Positions 17,657 to 27,289 are shown, counted from the stretch's first letter. The stretch is DNA of 64,000 nucleotides from Moheibacter lacus (GCF_014042165.1 NZ_JACDZE010000001.1:1386595-1450594), one strand, 5' to 3'. Notes: generated by a model from the letters alone, not told the origin. Numbers and translations are program-made.

Positions 17657-19537
17657 ATGAATTATCTTTCGGCGAACAGCCTTTCCAAATCCTACGGGAT
17701 CAGGACGCTATTTCGTGAAGTTTCCTTTCACGTAAATGAAGGAGACCAAATCGCATTGGTGGCCAAAAACGGCAGTGGAAAATCTACATTGTTGAAAATT
17801 CTGGCTGGTAAAGAAACTTCAGATTCCGGTGAAATTCTATTCAACAAAGACGTTAAAGTTCTCTTGTTTGAACAAACCGATGATTTTAACGAAGCTTTAA
17901 ATGCAAGCGATTATATTTTTAATCATTCGAATTCGGTTTTGGATGTCATCCGAAAGTATGAAGAATTGATGCTGAAAAATCCATTTGATCCTAAACTTAT
18001 GGACCTGATGGAAAAAATGAACCAATTGGATGCTTGGAAAGTGGAATCAACGATTCAGGAAATTCTTTCCAAACTCAAAATTGATTTTCTTCATCAAAAA
18101 ATTGGCGAACTTTCCGGTGGTCAACGCAAAAGGATTTCTTTAGCTAAATTCTTGATTGACATCAGTTTAGAGTCTGGTCATTTGTTGTTGATACTGGATG
18201 AGCCGACCAACCATCTCGACATCGAAATGGTCGAATGGCTCGAATTCTTTTTGAACAAAGAAAATAAAACCATGATTTTGGTGACGCATGATCGCTATTT
18301 TCTCGATGCGATTTGTACCAAAATCATCGAACTGGAAGGTGGACAAACTTACGTACACAATGGTGATTATGAAACTTATGTGAACAACAAAGCCATCCGC
18401 ATTGAAAACCAAACTGCAGAAATCGGAAAAGCCCAAAACCTTTACAGAAAAGAATTGGAGTGGATGCGTCGCCAACCCAAAGCCAGAACGACAAAATCCA
18501 AAAGTCGGATCGACGATTTTTACGATACCAAAGAAAAAGCCCATCAGAAAATCGATAAATCGGAAGTGAAACTCGATATGCAGATGACGCGATTGGGTAA
18601 AAAGATTATCGAAATGAAAGAAGTTTCCAAACGATTTGGAGAGAAAATCATTTTGGACAATTTTTCCCATTTTTTCGGACGTGGCAATAAAATCGGGATC
18701 ATCGGGAAAAATGGCGTTGGAAAAACGACTTTTTTAAAAATAATTGAAGGAATCGAAACCGTTGATTCGGGTGAAATCGAAATTGGTGAAACGCTGAAAA
18801 TCGGCCATTTCAAACAAGATGGAATCGACTTTAAAGAAGACCAGCGCGCCATCGATTTTGTAAAAGATTTAGCTGAGTCTTTTCCGCTTTCAAATGGAAA
18901 ACAACTTTCGGCTTCGCAATTCATGGAATTGTTTCTTTTCAGTCCGGAACAGCAATACACGCCGATTCAGAAATTGAGTGGAGGTGAAAAAAAACGTTTG
19001 CAATTGCTGGCGGTTTTGTTTCAAAATCCAAATTTTTTAATACTCGATGAGCCGACCAATGATTTGGATTTACCGACTTTGACGGTTTTGGAGAATTTCT
19101 TACGGGATTTTCAAGGTTGTTTGCTCATCGTGAGTCACGACCGCTATTTCATGGACAAAGTTGTGGATGAAATGATGGTTTTTGAAGGGGATGGTAAAAT
19201 CAATTGGTTTTTGGGAAATTATACCGAATATTTTTTGATCCAAAAGGAATTGGAAGAAACCAAAAAGATTCAAGAAAAACCAAAAGAAAAAATCCAAGAG
19301 ACTTCAAAAGCAAATGCTAAAAAAGTGAGTTTTAAGGAAAAACGAGAATTTGAAACGCTTGAAAAAGAAATTCCAAAACTTCAAGAATTAAAAGAAAATT
19401 TAACCGATAAATTATCCCAACCCGATTTAGATTTCGAAGAATTACAGAAAATCAGTTTAGAATTGGAAAAAACCATAGAAAAGCTGGATGAAAAAGAAAT
19501 GCGTTGGTTGGAATTGTCCTTATTAACAGAAGATTAA
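17657..19537 (+). CDS. ABC-F family ATPase (Uup/EttA-like)
   Basis: A 626-residue soluble protein with two ABC domains in tandem and no membrane segments. First domain: Walker A AKNGSGKST near residue 36, signature LSGGQRKR, Walker B LLLILDEPTNHLD. Second domain: GKNGVGKTT and LSGGEKKR, LDEPTNDLD. The C-terminal 80 residues form a charged coiled coil, as in Uup. ABC-F proteins act on ribosomes or recombination intermediates and are not transporters. A resistance role cannot be inferred from sequence alone. Its stop overlaps the next gene's ATG by 1 bp. Confidence 0.93.
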   Translation: MNYLSANSLSKSYGIRTLFREVSFHVNEGDQIALVAKNGSGKSTLLKILAGKETSDSGEILFNKDVKVLLFEQTDDFNEALNASDYIFNHSNSVLDVIRKYEELMLKNPFDPKLMDLMEKMNQLDAWKVESTIQEILSKLKIDFLHQKIGELSGGQRKRISLAKFLIDISLESGHLLLILDEPTNHLDIEMVEWLEFFLNKENKTMILVTHDRYFLDAICTKIIELEGGQTYVHNGDYETYVNNKAIRIENQTAEIGKAQNLYRKELEWMRRQPKARTTKSKSRIDDFYDTKEKAHQKIDKSEVKLDMQMTRLGKKIIEMKEVSKRFGEKIILDNFSHFFGRGNKIGIIGKNGVGKTTFLKIIEGIETVDSGEIEIGETLKIGHFKQDGIDFKEDQRAIDFVKDLAESFPLSNGKQLSASQFMELFLFSPEQQYTPIQKLSGGEKKRLQLLAVLFQNPNFLILDEPTNDLDLPTLTVLENFLRDFQGCLLIVSHDRYFMDKVVDEMMVFEGDGKINWFLGNYTEYFLIQKELEETKKIQEKPKEKIQETSKANAKKVSFKEKREFETLEKEIPKLQELKENLTDKLSQPDLDFEELQKISLELEKTIEKLDEKEMRWLELSLLTED

Positions 19538-20352
19538 TGGGTTGCGAAGAAGTCATAGGGTATTTTGGAGCACTTTTTATAGGGCTCATCATGGGATTGA
19601 CCGGAAGCGGTGGTTCCATTCTTTCGATTCCTATTTTGGCTTATTTGTTCCATTTGGATGAAAAAACGGCAACGGCTTATTCGCTTTTTATCGTAGGTAC
19701 GACGGCATTGTTTGGAGCAGTTCAGTCTGTTTGCAAAGGATTGGTCAATTATAAATCGGTTTGGATTTTTGGGATTCCGGCAGTTGTTGGCGTTTTATTG
19801 ATCAGAAGAATCGTCTTACCGGTTCTACCCGAAGTATTGTTTCATGTACTCGGATTTGAAGTCACGCGTCGGATGTTTATATTTGGGCTTTTCGGGCTTT
19901 TGATGTTATTGGCAGCCTATACGATGTTGCATAAATCCAAAATAAATTTGTCCGAAATTGACAAAAAATCATTTGAGTTTAATCCCTTAATGTTGAGTGA
20001 AGGATTTTTCTTAGGCGTTTTTATGGGTTTAATCGGTGCTGGAGGTGGATTTTTAATCGTTCCGGCTTTGATGCTCATTGCCAAATTGCCGATCAAAGAA
20101 GCCATCGGAACTTCATTGGTAATCGTTTGTTTGAATTGTTTGATCGGATTCTTTTTGGGTGATTTTTTCACATTGGAGATCGATTGGTATTTCTTGTTAA
20201 AATTTGTGGTCATCTCCTTGATCGGTATTTTTATTGGCGGGATTCTAACTCAATTTGTCAACAATCAAAAACTGAAAGTACTATTTGGATACTTTATAGT
20301 AGGAATGGCGGTATTCATTTTTATGATTGAATTCTTTATAAAACCCAATTGA
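19537..20352 (+). CDS. TauE/SafE family sulfite/anion permease
   Basis: A 271-residue protein with about eight membrane helices in two halves, each opening with a Gly-rich repeat: GLIMGLTGSGGSILSIPIL and GVFMGLIGAGGGFLIVPAL. That duplicated motif identifies the TauE/SafE family, often sulfite or organosulfonate exporters. I use the ATG whose first base is the last base of the ABC-F stop; a longer frame from 19504 lies inside that gene. The downstream persulfide dioxygenase, whose product is sulfite, makes sulfite export plausible. Confidence 0.88.
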   Translation: MGCEEVIGYFGALFIGLIMGLTGSGGSILSIPILAYLFHLDEKTATAYSLFIVGTTALFGAVQSVCKGLVNYKSVWIFGIPAVVGVLLIRRIVLPVLPEVLFHVLGFEVTRRMFIFGLFGLLMLLAAYTMLHKSKINLSEIDKKSFEFNPLMLSEGFFLGVFMGLIGAGGGFLIVPALMLIAKLPIKEAIGTSLVIVCLNCLIGFFLGDFFTLEIDWYFLLKFVVISLIGIFIGGILTQFVNNQKLKVLFGYFIVGMAVFIFMIEFFIKPN

Positions 20353-20428
20353 ACTTAAGGATGAATGATATCATATTAAAATTTAAAACCAACTAAAATT
20401 CATAAATTTACACTTTAAATTCTTTAAA

Positions 20429-21850
20429 ATGAAAATCGAACAAATCTATACTAAATGTCTGGCTCATGCGGCTTATTATGTTGAAAGTGAAGGAGAAGCA
20501 GTTGTAATTGATCCCTTGCGTGAAATAGACTCTTATTTTGAAATGGCCCAAAAAAATGGCGCAAAAATCAAATATATTTTTGAAACGCATTTTCATGCTG
20601 ATTTCGTTTCAGGACATTTGGAATTGGCTAAAAAATCCGGCGCTCAAATCGTTTATGGACCAACTGCTGAAGCCGATTTTGACTTTCACATTGCAAAAGA
20701 TGGTGAAATTTTTCAAGTAGGAAAATTAACCTTTGAATTGTTGCATACACCAGGACATACCATGGAATCTTCTTGTTTTTTGCTGCGAGATGAAAATGGA
20801 AAAGAAATCGCGTTGTTTTCAGGAGATACACTGTTCATCGGTGATGTAGGTCGTCCGGATTTGGCGCAGCGCGTTTTTTCCGATTTGACACAAGATAAAT
20901 TGGCGGGGCATATGTTTGATTCGCTTCGAAATAAAATCATGCCTCTTTCCGACGAAATCGTCGTGTATCCCGGTCATGGAGCAGGTTCGGCTTGTGGAAA
21001 AAACATGAGCAAAGAAACCTTTGACACACTTGGAAACCAGAAAAAAGTGAATTATGCGTTGAATCCCGATTTGTCCAAAGATGAATTCATCAAAGAATTG
21101 ACCACCGGATTAACGCCTTCTCCGGCTTATTTCCCAAACAATGCTGTGATGAACCGCAAAGAATCTTTGGGATTTGATGACGTCTTGAAAAAGAATTTAA
21201 AACCATTGTCGGTAGAAGAATTTGAAACGTTGGCTGCTGAACCGGATGTGTTGGTTTTGGATACGCGTCATCAAAATGATTTCGTAAAAGGATTTGTTCC
21301 AAATTCTTATTTCATCGGTGTTCAAGGTGATTTTGCACCATGGGTGGGAACGGTAATCGAGAACATCAACCAGAAAATAATTTTTATCTCCGAAATCGGT
21401 AAAGAAGAAGAAGTGATCATGCGTCTGTCCCGAATCGGATATGACAACGTTTTAGGTTTTCTAAATCGTGGATTTGACGAATGGAAAAATGAAGGAAAAC
21501 CGGTTGAAACTTTGGAAAGCATTGATATTTCCGAATTTGAAAAACAATACACATCCAATCCTGAAATCAACATTTTAGATGTAAGACGTGCAGGCGAATT
21601 TGACTCAGAACACGTAAAATCGGCTCAGAATCTTCCGGTGGATTATATCCATAAAAATTTACATGAAGCTTCGGCCGATAAAACTTATTTCGTGCATTGT
21701 GCCGGTGGATATCGTTCTGTGATTTTCGCATCTATCGCGAAATCCAAAGGTTATGATAAATTGATCAATGTAGAAGGTGGATTTGGGAAAATCAAAACTT
21801 CAGATGTTTTTCCAAAAACTGAATTCGTTTGTCCGACGACGATGTTGTAA
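20429..21850 (+). CDS. persulfide dioxygenase-like MBL protein fused to two rhodanese domains
   Basis: A 473-residue fusion. The N-terminal metallo-beta-lactamase domain has THFHADFVSGH at residues 53-63, HTPGHT, and FSGDTLFIGDVGRPD, the ETHE1/persulfide dioxygenase arrangement. The first rhodanese domain (about 265-360) lacks the active Cys (the loop reads FISEIGKEEE); the second (about 370-473) keeps it at C424 in VHCAGGYRS. The family oxidises glutathione persulfide to sulfite, with the rhodanese part moving sulfane sulfur. The upstream TauE/SafE permease could export the sulfite. Cytoplasmic; sulfide detoxification is the likely role. Confidence 0.9.
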   Translation: MKIEQIYTKCLAHAAYYVESEGEAVVIDPLREIDSYFEMAQKNGAKIKYIFETHFHADFVSGHLELAKKSGAQIVYGPTAEADFDFHIAKDGEIFQVGKLTFELLHTPGHTMESSCFLLRDENGKEIALFSGDTLFIGDVGRPDLAQRVFSDLTQDKLAGHMFDSLRNKIMPLSDEIVVYPGHGAGSACGKNMSKETFDTLGNQKKVNYALNPDLSKDEFIKELTTGLTPSPAYFPNNAVMNRKESLGFDDVLKKNLKPLSVEEFETLAAEPDVLVLDTRHQNDFVKGFVPNSYFIGVQGDFAPWVGTVIENINQKIIFISEIGKEEEVIMRLSRIGYDNVLGFLNRGFDEWKNEGKPVETLESIDISEFEKQYTSNPEINILDVRRAGEFDSEHVKSAQNLPVDYIHKNLHEASADKTYFVHCAGGYRSVIFASIAKSKGYDKLINVEGGFGKIKTSDVFPKTEFVCPTTML

Positions 21851-21878
21851 ATTACAGTGTAAAAATATAGAATGTATC

Positions 21879-21913
21879 AACCTCGCAGGTTTCTGAAATC
21901 GGCGAGGTTTTTT
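21879..21913 (+). terminator. intrinsic terminator after the persulfide dioxygenase gene
   Basis: AACCTCGC (21879-21886) pairs perfectly with GCGAGGTT (21902-21909), loop 15 nt, followed by a short T-run. It lies 28 bp after the stop codon. Confidence 0.7.
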
Positions 21914-21926
21914 ATATATACTTAAA

Positions 21927-23090
21927 TCATTTTTTAGCAGACTTCTTAGTTTTCAAAAAAGCAAACGTCAGCATCACGCCTATAAAAGCCATTCCCACAC
22001 CGACCAAAACCGGCGTATCATACGCTAATCCCATCGTTATCGGAATTCCACCCAAATAAGCACCTAAAGTATTTCCCATATTAAAGCTGGCTTGTCCGGC
22101 AGAAGCAGCAAAGGTTTCTGCGCCTTTGGCATCTCGGATGAGCATCATCTGAATCGGTGAACCCACCGAGAAAGAAATCACACCCGTGATAAAAGCCATC
22201 ACATACGCCATTTCATGAATATGTGCTGTAAAATGAACGACCAATAAACAGAGAACCATCGATGAAAAACAAATGATGGTCGCTTTAGTCGGATTGACCG
22301 CATCGGCCAATTTTCCACCCAAAATATTTCCAAAAAACATCCCGAGACCTACCAGAATCATGATCATCGGAACACGTCCTTCGGGCACATTGGAAACTTC
22401 GGTTACCATCGGAGCGATATAGCTGATCCAAGCAAATAACCCTCCGGTTCCGATGGAAATGATCGCAATCAAAAGCCAAGAACGGCCTTTTTTAAAATAG
22501 GAGAGTTGACCAAAAAGATTTTTATTGGAACCTTGAATCTTAGGCAACCAAAACCATAAAGCTAAGAAAGTAACCAAACCCAAAAAGGCGATTATTCCAT
22601 AGGTAATTCGCCAAGAATAATGATGGCCAATGTAGGTTCCGAGCGGAACACCGATCAAATTGGCAAGTGTCATTCCGGTGAACATCGTCGCAATCGCTTG
22701 GGCTTCTTTTCCCTTTTTTGCCAAATGAGTAGCTACGACAGAACCTACGCCGAAAAATGCGCCATGCGGCAGTCCGGCTGCAAATCGGGAGACTTCAAGT
22801 AAGAAAAATCCAGGAGCGATGGCAAATAATCCATTGAACACAAAAAAGACCAACATTAACACCATCAATACGGTTTTGGGTGGATATTTCCCTGAAAACA
22901 ACACCAAAGTCGGTGCGCCAACTACAACACCAAGCGCATACAAAGCAATCAAATGAGCTGCTTTTGGGATTTCGATTTCGAGGTCTTTTGCGATGTCGGG
23001 AAGAATTCCCATCATCGTAAATTCAGTCATTCCTATCGCCATTCCCCCAAATGCGAGGGCTATCAATCCTTTGTTCATCTGAATTTTCAT
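21927..23090 (-). CDS. MFS efflux permease, AraJ-like (DHA1 type)
   Basis: A 387-residue major facilitator with twelve predicted helices. The N-terminal pattern GGMAIGMTEFTMMGILPDIA and the following GVVVGAPTLVLFSGKYPPK loop resemble the AraJ/YdhP sugar and drug efflux group. Substrate unknown. ATG 23090 and ATG 23078 (MNKGL) are both possible starts. It lies 154 bp downstream of uvrB on the same strand. Confidence 0.85.
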   Translation of the reverse strand: MKIQMNKGLIALAFGGMAIGMTEFTMMGILPDIAKDLEIEIPKAAHLIALYALGVVVGAPTLVLFSGKYPPKTVLMVLMLVFFVFNGLFAIAPGFFLLEVSRFAAGLPHGAFFGVGSVVATHLAKKGKEAQAIATMFTGMTLANLIGVPLGTYIGHHYSWRITYGIIAFLGLVTFLALWFWLPKIQGSNKNLFGQLSYFKKGRSWLLIAIISIGTGGLFAWISYIAPMVTEVSNVPEGRVPMIMILVGLGMFFGNILGGKLADAVNPTKATIICFSSMVLCLLVVHFTAHIHEMAYVMAFITGVISFSVGSPIQMMLIRDAKGAETFAASAGQASFNMGNTLGAYLGGIPITMGLAYDTPVLVGVGMAFIGVMLTFAFLKTKKSAKK

Positions 23091-23244
23091 AAGCGCACAA
23101 ATGTCGAGCTGATTTCAATAAGAAAAAATGGAAATGAGCATTATTTTTTTATGGCGAAATTAAATTTGGTTATGATGTTTATTTGTATCTGTAAATCAAT
23201 ATTTTAGGTAAATTTGATGAATTGATTTTAAGAAATAAAAAGAA

Positions 23245-25251
23245 TTAAACATCCATTTCTTTCAATTCTTTGATCAAATCCCGAAATTTCGCAGCTTCGA
23301 TAAAATCCAAATTGGCAGCTGCTTTTTCCATTTTCTTTTGAAATTCTTCGATTTTATTGTTTAAATCATCGGCCGACATATTACCATATTTCGCTTTTTC
23401 CTCTGCAGCAATATTGTTCAAAGGTTTTCTTTCATAAGGATTCAATTCAAATTGTTCCGCAGAATTTTTGATCAAATTGATTTTTTTGTTCAGCGGTTGC
23501 GGGGTTTTATTGTTATCTGCATTGTATTTCATTTGAATTTCGCGACGTCGATTGGTCTCATCGATGGTCATTTGCATGCTTCCGGTAATTTTATCGGCAT
23601 ACATGATCACACGTCCGTTTACATTTCGCGCAGCTCGACCTGAAGTTTGCGTCAACGAACGATGGTTCCTTAAAAAACCTTCTTTGTCCGCGTCTAAAAT
23701 CGCTACCAACGAGACTTCCGGTAAATCCAAACCTTCTCTCAATAAATTCACACCCACCAAAACATCAAACAAACCAATTCGTAAATCCTGCATGATTTGT
23801 ACACGCTCCAAAGTGTCCACATCCGAATGAATGTACCTTGTTCGCACACCAAATTTGGTTAAATATTTGGTCAATTCTTCTGCCATTCGTTTGGTCAAAG
23901 TCGTTACCAAAGTACGTTCGTCTATTTCCGCTCGTTTTTGGATTTCTTCCATTAAATCGTCCATTTGGTTTAAAGAAGGACGTACTTCGATGATCGGATC
24001 GAGTAATCCGGTCGGGCGGATGATTTGTTCCACCACCACACCTTCTGATTTCTCCAATTCGTAATTTGCCGGCGTAGCCGACACATAAATCACCTGATTT
24101 TGCATCGCTTCGAATTCTTCAAATTTCAATGGTCTGTTGTCCATCGCCGCCGGAAGTCGAAACCCGAATTCCACCAAATTTTCCTTACGGCTTCTGTCGC
24201 CACCGTACATCGCATGAACTTGAGGAATCGTTACGTGGGATTCGTCCACTACCATCAAATAATCTTTTGGAAAATAATCGAGCAAACAGAAAGGTCGCGT
24301 TCCGGGAAGTCGACCGTCGAGATAGCGCGAATAATTCTCAATTCCTGAACAATAGCCCAATTCTTTCATCATCTCCAAATCAAATTCGGTGCGTTCTTGT
24401 AATCGTTTCGCTTCCAAATGTTTCCCGATTTCCTGAAAATAAGCGACTTGTTTTCCCATATCCAATTGGATGGATTTGATGGCACCGTTTAGCGTATCTT
24501 GTGAAGTCACAAACAAATTCGCCGGATAAATATTGATTTTGTCTAAAGTCGAAATCGTCCGTCCTGAAGCCGGATCAAATGTGGAGATTTCTTCGATTTC
24601 ATCGCCAAAGAAATGAATCCGAACCGCTTGGTCAGAATACGCCGGAAAAATATCCGTTACATCACCACGAACCCGGAAATTTCCACGTTGAAATTCCACT
24701 TCCGAACGCGAATACAACGAACTCACCAACTTTTGTAAAAATTGTGTTCGGGAAATTGTATCACCTGCATTTATGTTGATGATGTTTTTATGAAATTCAG
24801 TCGGATTTCCGATACCGTACAAACAGGAAACGGATGCAACTACCAATACATCTCGTCTTCCGGAAAGGAGAGAAGAAGTTGTGCTCAATCGTAATTTTTC
24901 GATTTCTTCGTTAATTGACAAATCTTTTTCGATGTACAATCCCGTCGTCGGAATATACGCCTCAGGCTGGTAATAATCATAATAGGAAACGAAATATTCA
25001 ACCGCATTTTCCGGAAAAAATTCCTTGAATTCCATATACAATTGCGCCGCTAAAGTTTTGTTATGCGCCAAAACCAAAGTCGGTCGTTGTGTTTCCTGAA
25101 CGACATTTGCAACTGTAAAAGTCTTTCCCGATCCGGTTACACCCAAAAGTGTCTGGTATTTATCACCGGAAAGAATTCCATCCGACAAAGATTGAATCGC
25201 TTTCGGCTGGTCGCCCGTAGGCTCAAATTCAGAATTGATTTTAAATGACAT
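23245..25251 (-). CDS. uvrB: excinuclease ABC subunit B
   Basis: UvrB is the damage-verifying helicase-like core of nucleotide excision repair. The 668 residues carry Walker A GVTGSGKT at 37-44, the DNA-clamping beta-hairpin around YYDYYQPEAY near 92-101, DESH, the helicase motif VGVNLLREGLDLPE, and the C-terminal UVR domain (about 630-665) that binds UvrC. Complete and typical. Confidence 0.98.
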   Translation of the reverse strand: MSFKINSEFEPTGDQPKAIQSLSDGILSGDKYQTLLGVTGSGKTFTVANVVQETQRPTLVLAHNKTLAAQLYMEFKEFFPENAVEYFVSYYDYYQPEAYIPTTGLYIEKDLSINEEIEKLRLSTTSSLLSGRRDVLVVASVSCLYGIGNPTEFHKNIININAGDTISRTQFLQKLVSSLYSRSEVEFQRGNFRVRGDVTDIFPAYSDQAVRIHFFGDEIEEISTFDPASGRTISTLDKINIYPANLFVTSQDTLNGAIKSIQLDMGKQVAYFQEIGKHLEAKRLQERTEFDLEMMKELGYCSGIENYSRYLDGRLPGTRPFCLLDYFPKDYLMVVDESHVTIPQVHAMYGGDRSRKENLVEFGFRLPAAMDNRPLKFEEFEAMQNQVIYVSATPANYELEKSEGVVVEQIIRPTGLLDPIIEVRPSLNQMDDLMEEIQKRAEIDERTLVTTLTKRMAEELTKYLTKFGVRTRYIHSDVDTLERVQIMQDLRIGLFDVLVGVNLLREGLDLPEVSLVAILDADKEGFLRNHRSLTQTSGRAARNVNGRVIMYADKITGSMQMTIDETNRRREIQMKYNADNNKTPQPLNKKINLIKNSAEQFELNPYERKPLNNIAAEEKAKYGNMSADDLNNKIEEFQKKMEKAAANLDFIEAAKFRDLIKELKEMDV

Positions 25252-25273
25252 ATTCGGATTTGGAATGAGAATG

Positions 25274-25281
25274 CAAAGGTA
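25274..25281 (-). promoter_or_regulatory. promoter -7 element for uvrB
   Basis: TACCTTTG on the minus strand, a full TAnnTTTG match, 22 bp before the uvrB ATG. No SOS-type operator is obvious next to it. Confidence 0.55.
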
Positions 25282-25294
25282 CGTTAAAAATGAT

Positions 25295-25320
25295 GGAAGC
25301 TGGATGTTGGAAGCTGGATG
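25295..25320. repeat. tandem 12-mer in the uvrB upstream gap
   Basis: GGAAGCTGGATG occurs twice (25295-25306 and 25309-25320), 14 bp apart start to start. It belongs to the set of short word repeats found in several gaps of this window. Two copies are not a CRISPR array. Confidence 0.55.
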
Positions 25321-25334
25321 ATAGAAAAAGAAAA

Positions 25335-25368
25335 GTTAATTTTCACGCGCCGCAGCGGACAAATTAAC
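25335..25368 (-). terminator. hairpin after mazG, also a palindromic repeat
   Basis: GTTAATTT (25335-25342) and AAATTAAC (25361-25368) are perfect inverted arms around an inner CCGC / GCGG stem. Read on the minus strand the hairpin follows mazG by 6 bp and is trailed by CTTTTCTTTTTC, so it probably ends that operon. Its GTCCGCTGCGG centre resembles the palindrome at 31741-31754, and the flank AAATTAACTCATTTTCAAATTAG recurs at 35.71-35.74 kb. Confidence 0.6.
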
Positions 25369-25374
25369 TCATTT

Positions 25375-26139
25375 TCAAATTAGCTTCGCCTTTTCCCACA
25401 ACTCATCTTGTTCTTTCAGCGAAAGTTCTGCGATGTTTTTCCCTTGTTGCTTCGCTAAATCCTCAATTTTTTGAAATCGTGAAATGAATTTTTTATTGGT
25501 GCGTTCGAGTGCATCCTCAGGATTGATTCCGGTGAAACGCGCATAATTGATGAGTGAAAACAAAACATCCCCAAATTCTTGTTCGCGTTTGGTTGCTTCT
25601 GTTTCTGCTTTGAATTCGTTGATTTCTTCCTGCACTTTTGCCCAAGTGTCTTCCGAATTCTCAAATTCAAATCCTACACCTTTTACTTTTTCCTGAATCC
25701 GATAGGCTTTTACCATTGCCGGAAGGGATTTGGGAACGCCTTCAAGAACGGATTTTTTTCCCTCTTTCAGCTTGAGTTTTTCCCAATTTTGTTTGACTTC
25801 CTCTTCGTTGGCAACTTCTACATCGCCATAAATATGCGGATGACGGTGAATCAATTTCTCCGAAATGCCATTCAGCACATCGGCCACATCAAAATCATTA
25901 GTTTCGGAAGCAATTTTCGAATAAAAAATCAAATGAAGGAAAAGGTCGCCCAATTCCTTCTTGATTTCATCTGTATCCTTTTCCAGAATCGCATCGGAAA
26001 GTTCATACATTTCCTCGATGGTCAAAATACGAAGCGATTCCAAGGTTTGTTTTTTGTCCCAAGGACATTTTTCACGCAAATCGTCCATAATGTCTAACAG
26101 ACGGTTAAAAGCTTCTAATTTATCTTTGCGTGAATTCAT
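25375..26139 (-). CDS. mazG: nucleoside triphosphate pyrophosphohydrolase MazG
   Basis: A 254-residue two-domain MazG. The N-terminal domain shows CPWDKKQTLESLRILTIEE near residue 35, then EEMYELSDAI and KELGDLFLHLIFYSKIA, holding the ExxE and ExxD metal ligands; the C-terminal half repeats the fold (EINEFKAE, EFGDVLFSLINYARF). MazG removes abnormal NTPs and can affect (p)ppGpp levels. It ends the ruvX-def-DUF5606-mazG run. Confidence 0.94.
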   Translation of the reverse strand: MNSRKDKLEAFNRLLDIMDDLREKCPWDKKQTLESLRILTIEEMYELSDAILEKDTDEIKKELGDLFLHLIFYSKIASETNDFDVADVLNGISEKLIHRHPHIYGDVEVANEEEVKQNWEKLKLKEGKKSVLEGVPKSLPAMVKAYRIQEKVKGVGFEFENSEDTWAKVQEEINEFKAETEATKREQEFGDVLFSLINYARFTGINPEDALERTNKKFISRFQKIEDLAKQQGKNIAELSLKEQDELWEKAKLI

Positions 26140-26143
26140 ATTC

Positions 26144-26213
26144 GTTTAAAGTTCAAGGTTTAAAGTTTAATGTTTTTTAAATCATCCAACATCAAACATC
26201 CCTCATCCAACAT
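26144..26213. repeat. intergenic word repeats between DUF5606 gene and mazG
   Basis: The gap holds GTTTAAAGTTCAAGGTTTAAAGTTTAA followed by ATCCAACATCAAACATCCCTCATCCAACAT in outline, joining the two word families seen separately at 12.03 kb and 10.53 kb. No gene. Confidence 0.6.
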
Positions 26214-26681
26214 TTATTCTTCTTTCTTCGCTTTCGCAGCTTTTTTCTTCGGTTTTTCTTCCGTTGCAACTTCCTCTGTAGCAACTTCTGCAACTGGTTC
26301 CGGCGTCACCAAACCTTTGGCTTGAAGGATGTTGTACCATTGGAATAACTTTTTCAAATCGGAATCATAAACTCTGGATTCGTCGTATTCCGGTAAAACT
26401 TCTTCAATGTATTTTCTTAAAGTAGCACCTGATTCTTTATGGTTGATTGTCGGTCCACCGTTTTCTTTTTCATAGATTTTGGTGAAAACGTCTTTCAATG
26501 GAAATTCTTCCGAAACCCCATAAATCGCTACATTTTCGAGCAAACTCACGTTGTTATGTGCTGAAATAGAAGTCTTTTTTCCTTTGTCTAAATCTTCTAC
26601 GATAAAACTTCCTTTGGCTTGAGAAACCAATTTGAACAATCCCGGTTTTCCGGAAATTGAAATAATCTTTGTTAAATCCAT
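26214..26681 (-). CDS. DUF5606 domain protein
   Basis: A 155-residue protein starting MDLTKIISISGKPGLFKLV, the conserved opening of the DUF5606 family of Bacteroidota. The C-terminal 30 residues are a low-complexity Ala/Glu/Lys tail (EEVATEEKPKKKAAKAKKEE). Function unknown. It lies 20 bp downstream of def and upstream of mazG, a conserved neighbourhood, so a housekeeping role is likely. Confidence 0.88.
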   Translation of the reverse strand: MDLTKIISISGKPGLFKLVSQAKGSFIVEDLDKGKKTSISAHNNVSLLENVAIYGVSEEFPLKDVFTKIYEKENGGPTINHKESGATLRKYIEEVLPEYDESRVYDSDLKKLFQWYNILQAKGLVTPEPVAEVATEEVATEEKPKKKAAKAKKEE

Positions 26682-26701
26682 AATTCTTCTTCAGTCAATT
26701 T

Positions 26702-27274
26702 TTAGTTGGGAAATTGCATCTGATAATCTGCTTTCACTTTCCCTTTTGATATATTTTTTAATTTGTTTTGAACCAATTTTTTCTTGAATGGCGATAAATA
26801 ATCCGTAAACAAAATGCCTTCGATGTGATCGTATTCATGTTGAATCACGCGGGCACGAATGTCGGAAATTTCTTCTTTGTGTTTTTTAAAATTTTCATCT
26901 AAATATTCGATGACTATGGTTTCCGGTCTGGAAACGTCTTCCCGCACACCCGGAATGCTCAAACAGCCTTCGTTAAACTTCCATTCTTCTCCTTTTTTCT
27001 CGATGATTTTTGGGTTGATGAATACTTTTTTGAAAGATTTTAATTCTTCAGAAATATCCTCATATTCTTCATCATCTGCAAAAGGCGTCAAATCTACTAT
27101 AAAAAGTCGGATTGCCAAACCGATTTGAGGTGCTGCCAAACCTACGCCGTAAGCATCTGCCATCGTCTCAAACATGTTTTCAATCAATGGTTTGAGGTTT
27201 TTGTAGTTTGGGTCGATGTCAACTGCTTTTTGTCTTAAAACTGGATCACCAAATGCACGAATGGGTAAAATCAT
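26702..27274 (-). CDS. def: peptide deformylase
   Basis: Deformylase removes the N-formyl group from nascent proteins. From ATG 27274 (an upstream ATG at 27292 adds six residues before the normal MILPIRAFGDPVLR start) the protein has 190 residues. The three motifs are present: GVGLAAPQIG at 43-52, EGCLSIPGV at 102-110 and QHEYDHIEG at 145-153, giving the metal ligands Cys, His and His and the catalytic Glu. A -7 promoter element lies 16 bp upstream. Confidence 0.97.
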   Translation of the reverse strand: MILPIRAFGDPVLRQKAVDIDPNYKNLKPLIENMFETMADAYGVGLAAPQIGLAIRLFIVDLTPFADDEEYEDISEELKSFKKVFINPKIIEKKGEEWKFNEGCLSIPGVREDVSRPETIVIEYLDENFKKHKEEISDIRARVIQHEYDHIEGILFTDYLSPFKKKLVQNKLKNISKGKVKADYQMQFPN

Positions 27275-27289
27275 GTTGAAAATTTGATG

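Noticed and set aside
19504-19536. Longer start for the TauE/SafE permease
   Set aside because: It lies within the coiled-coil end of the ABC-F gene; the ATG sharing one base with that stop gives the natural helix start.
25295-25320. CRISPR array
   Set aside because: Only two 12-bp copies with 2-bp spacing, no spacer-sized units and no cas genes in the window.
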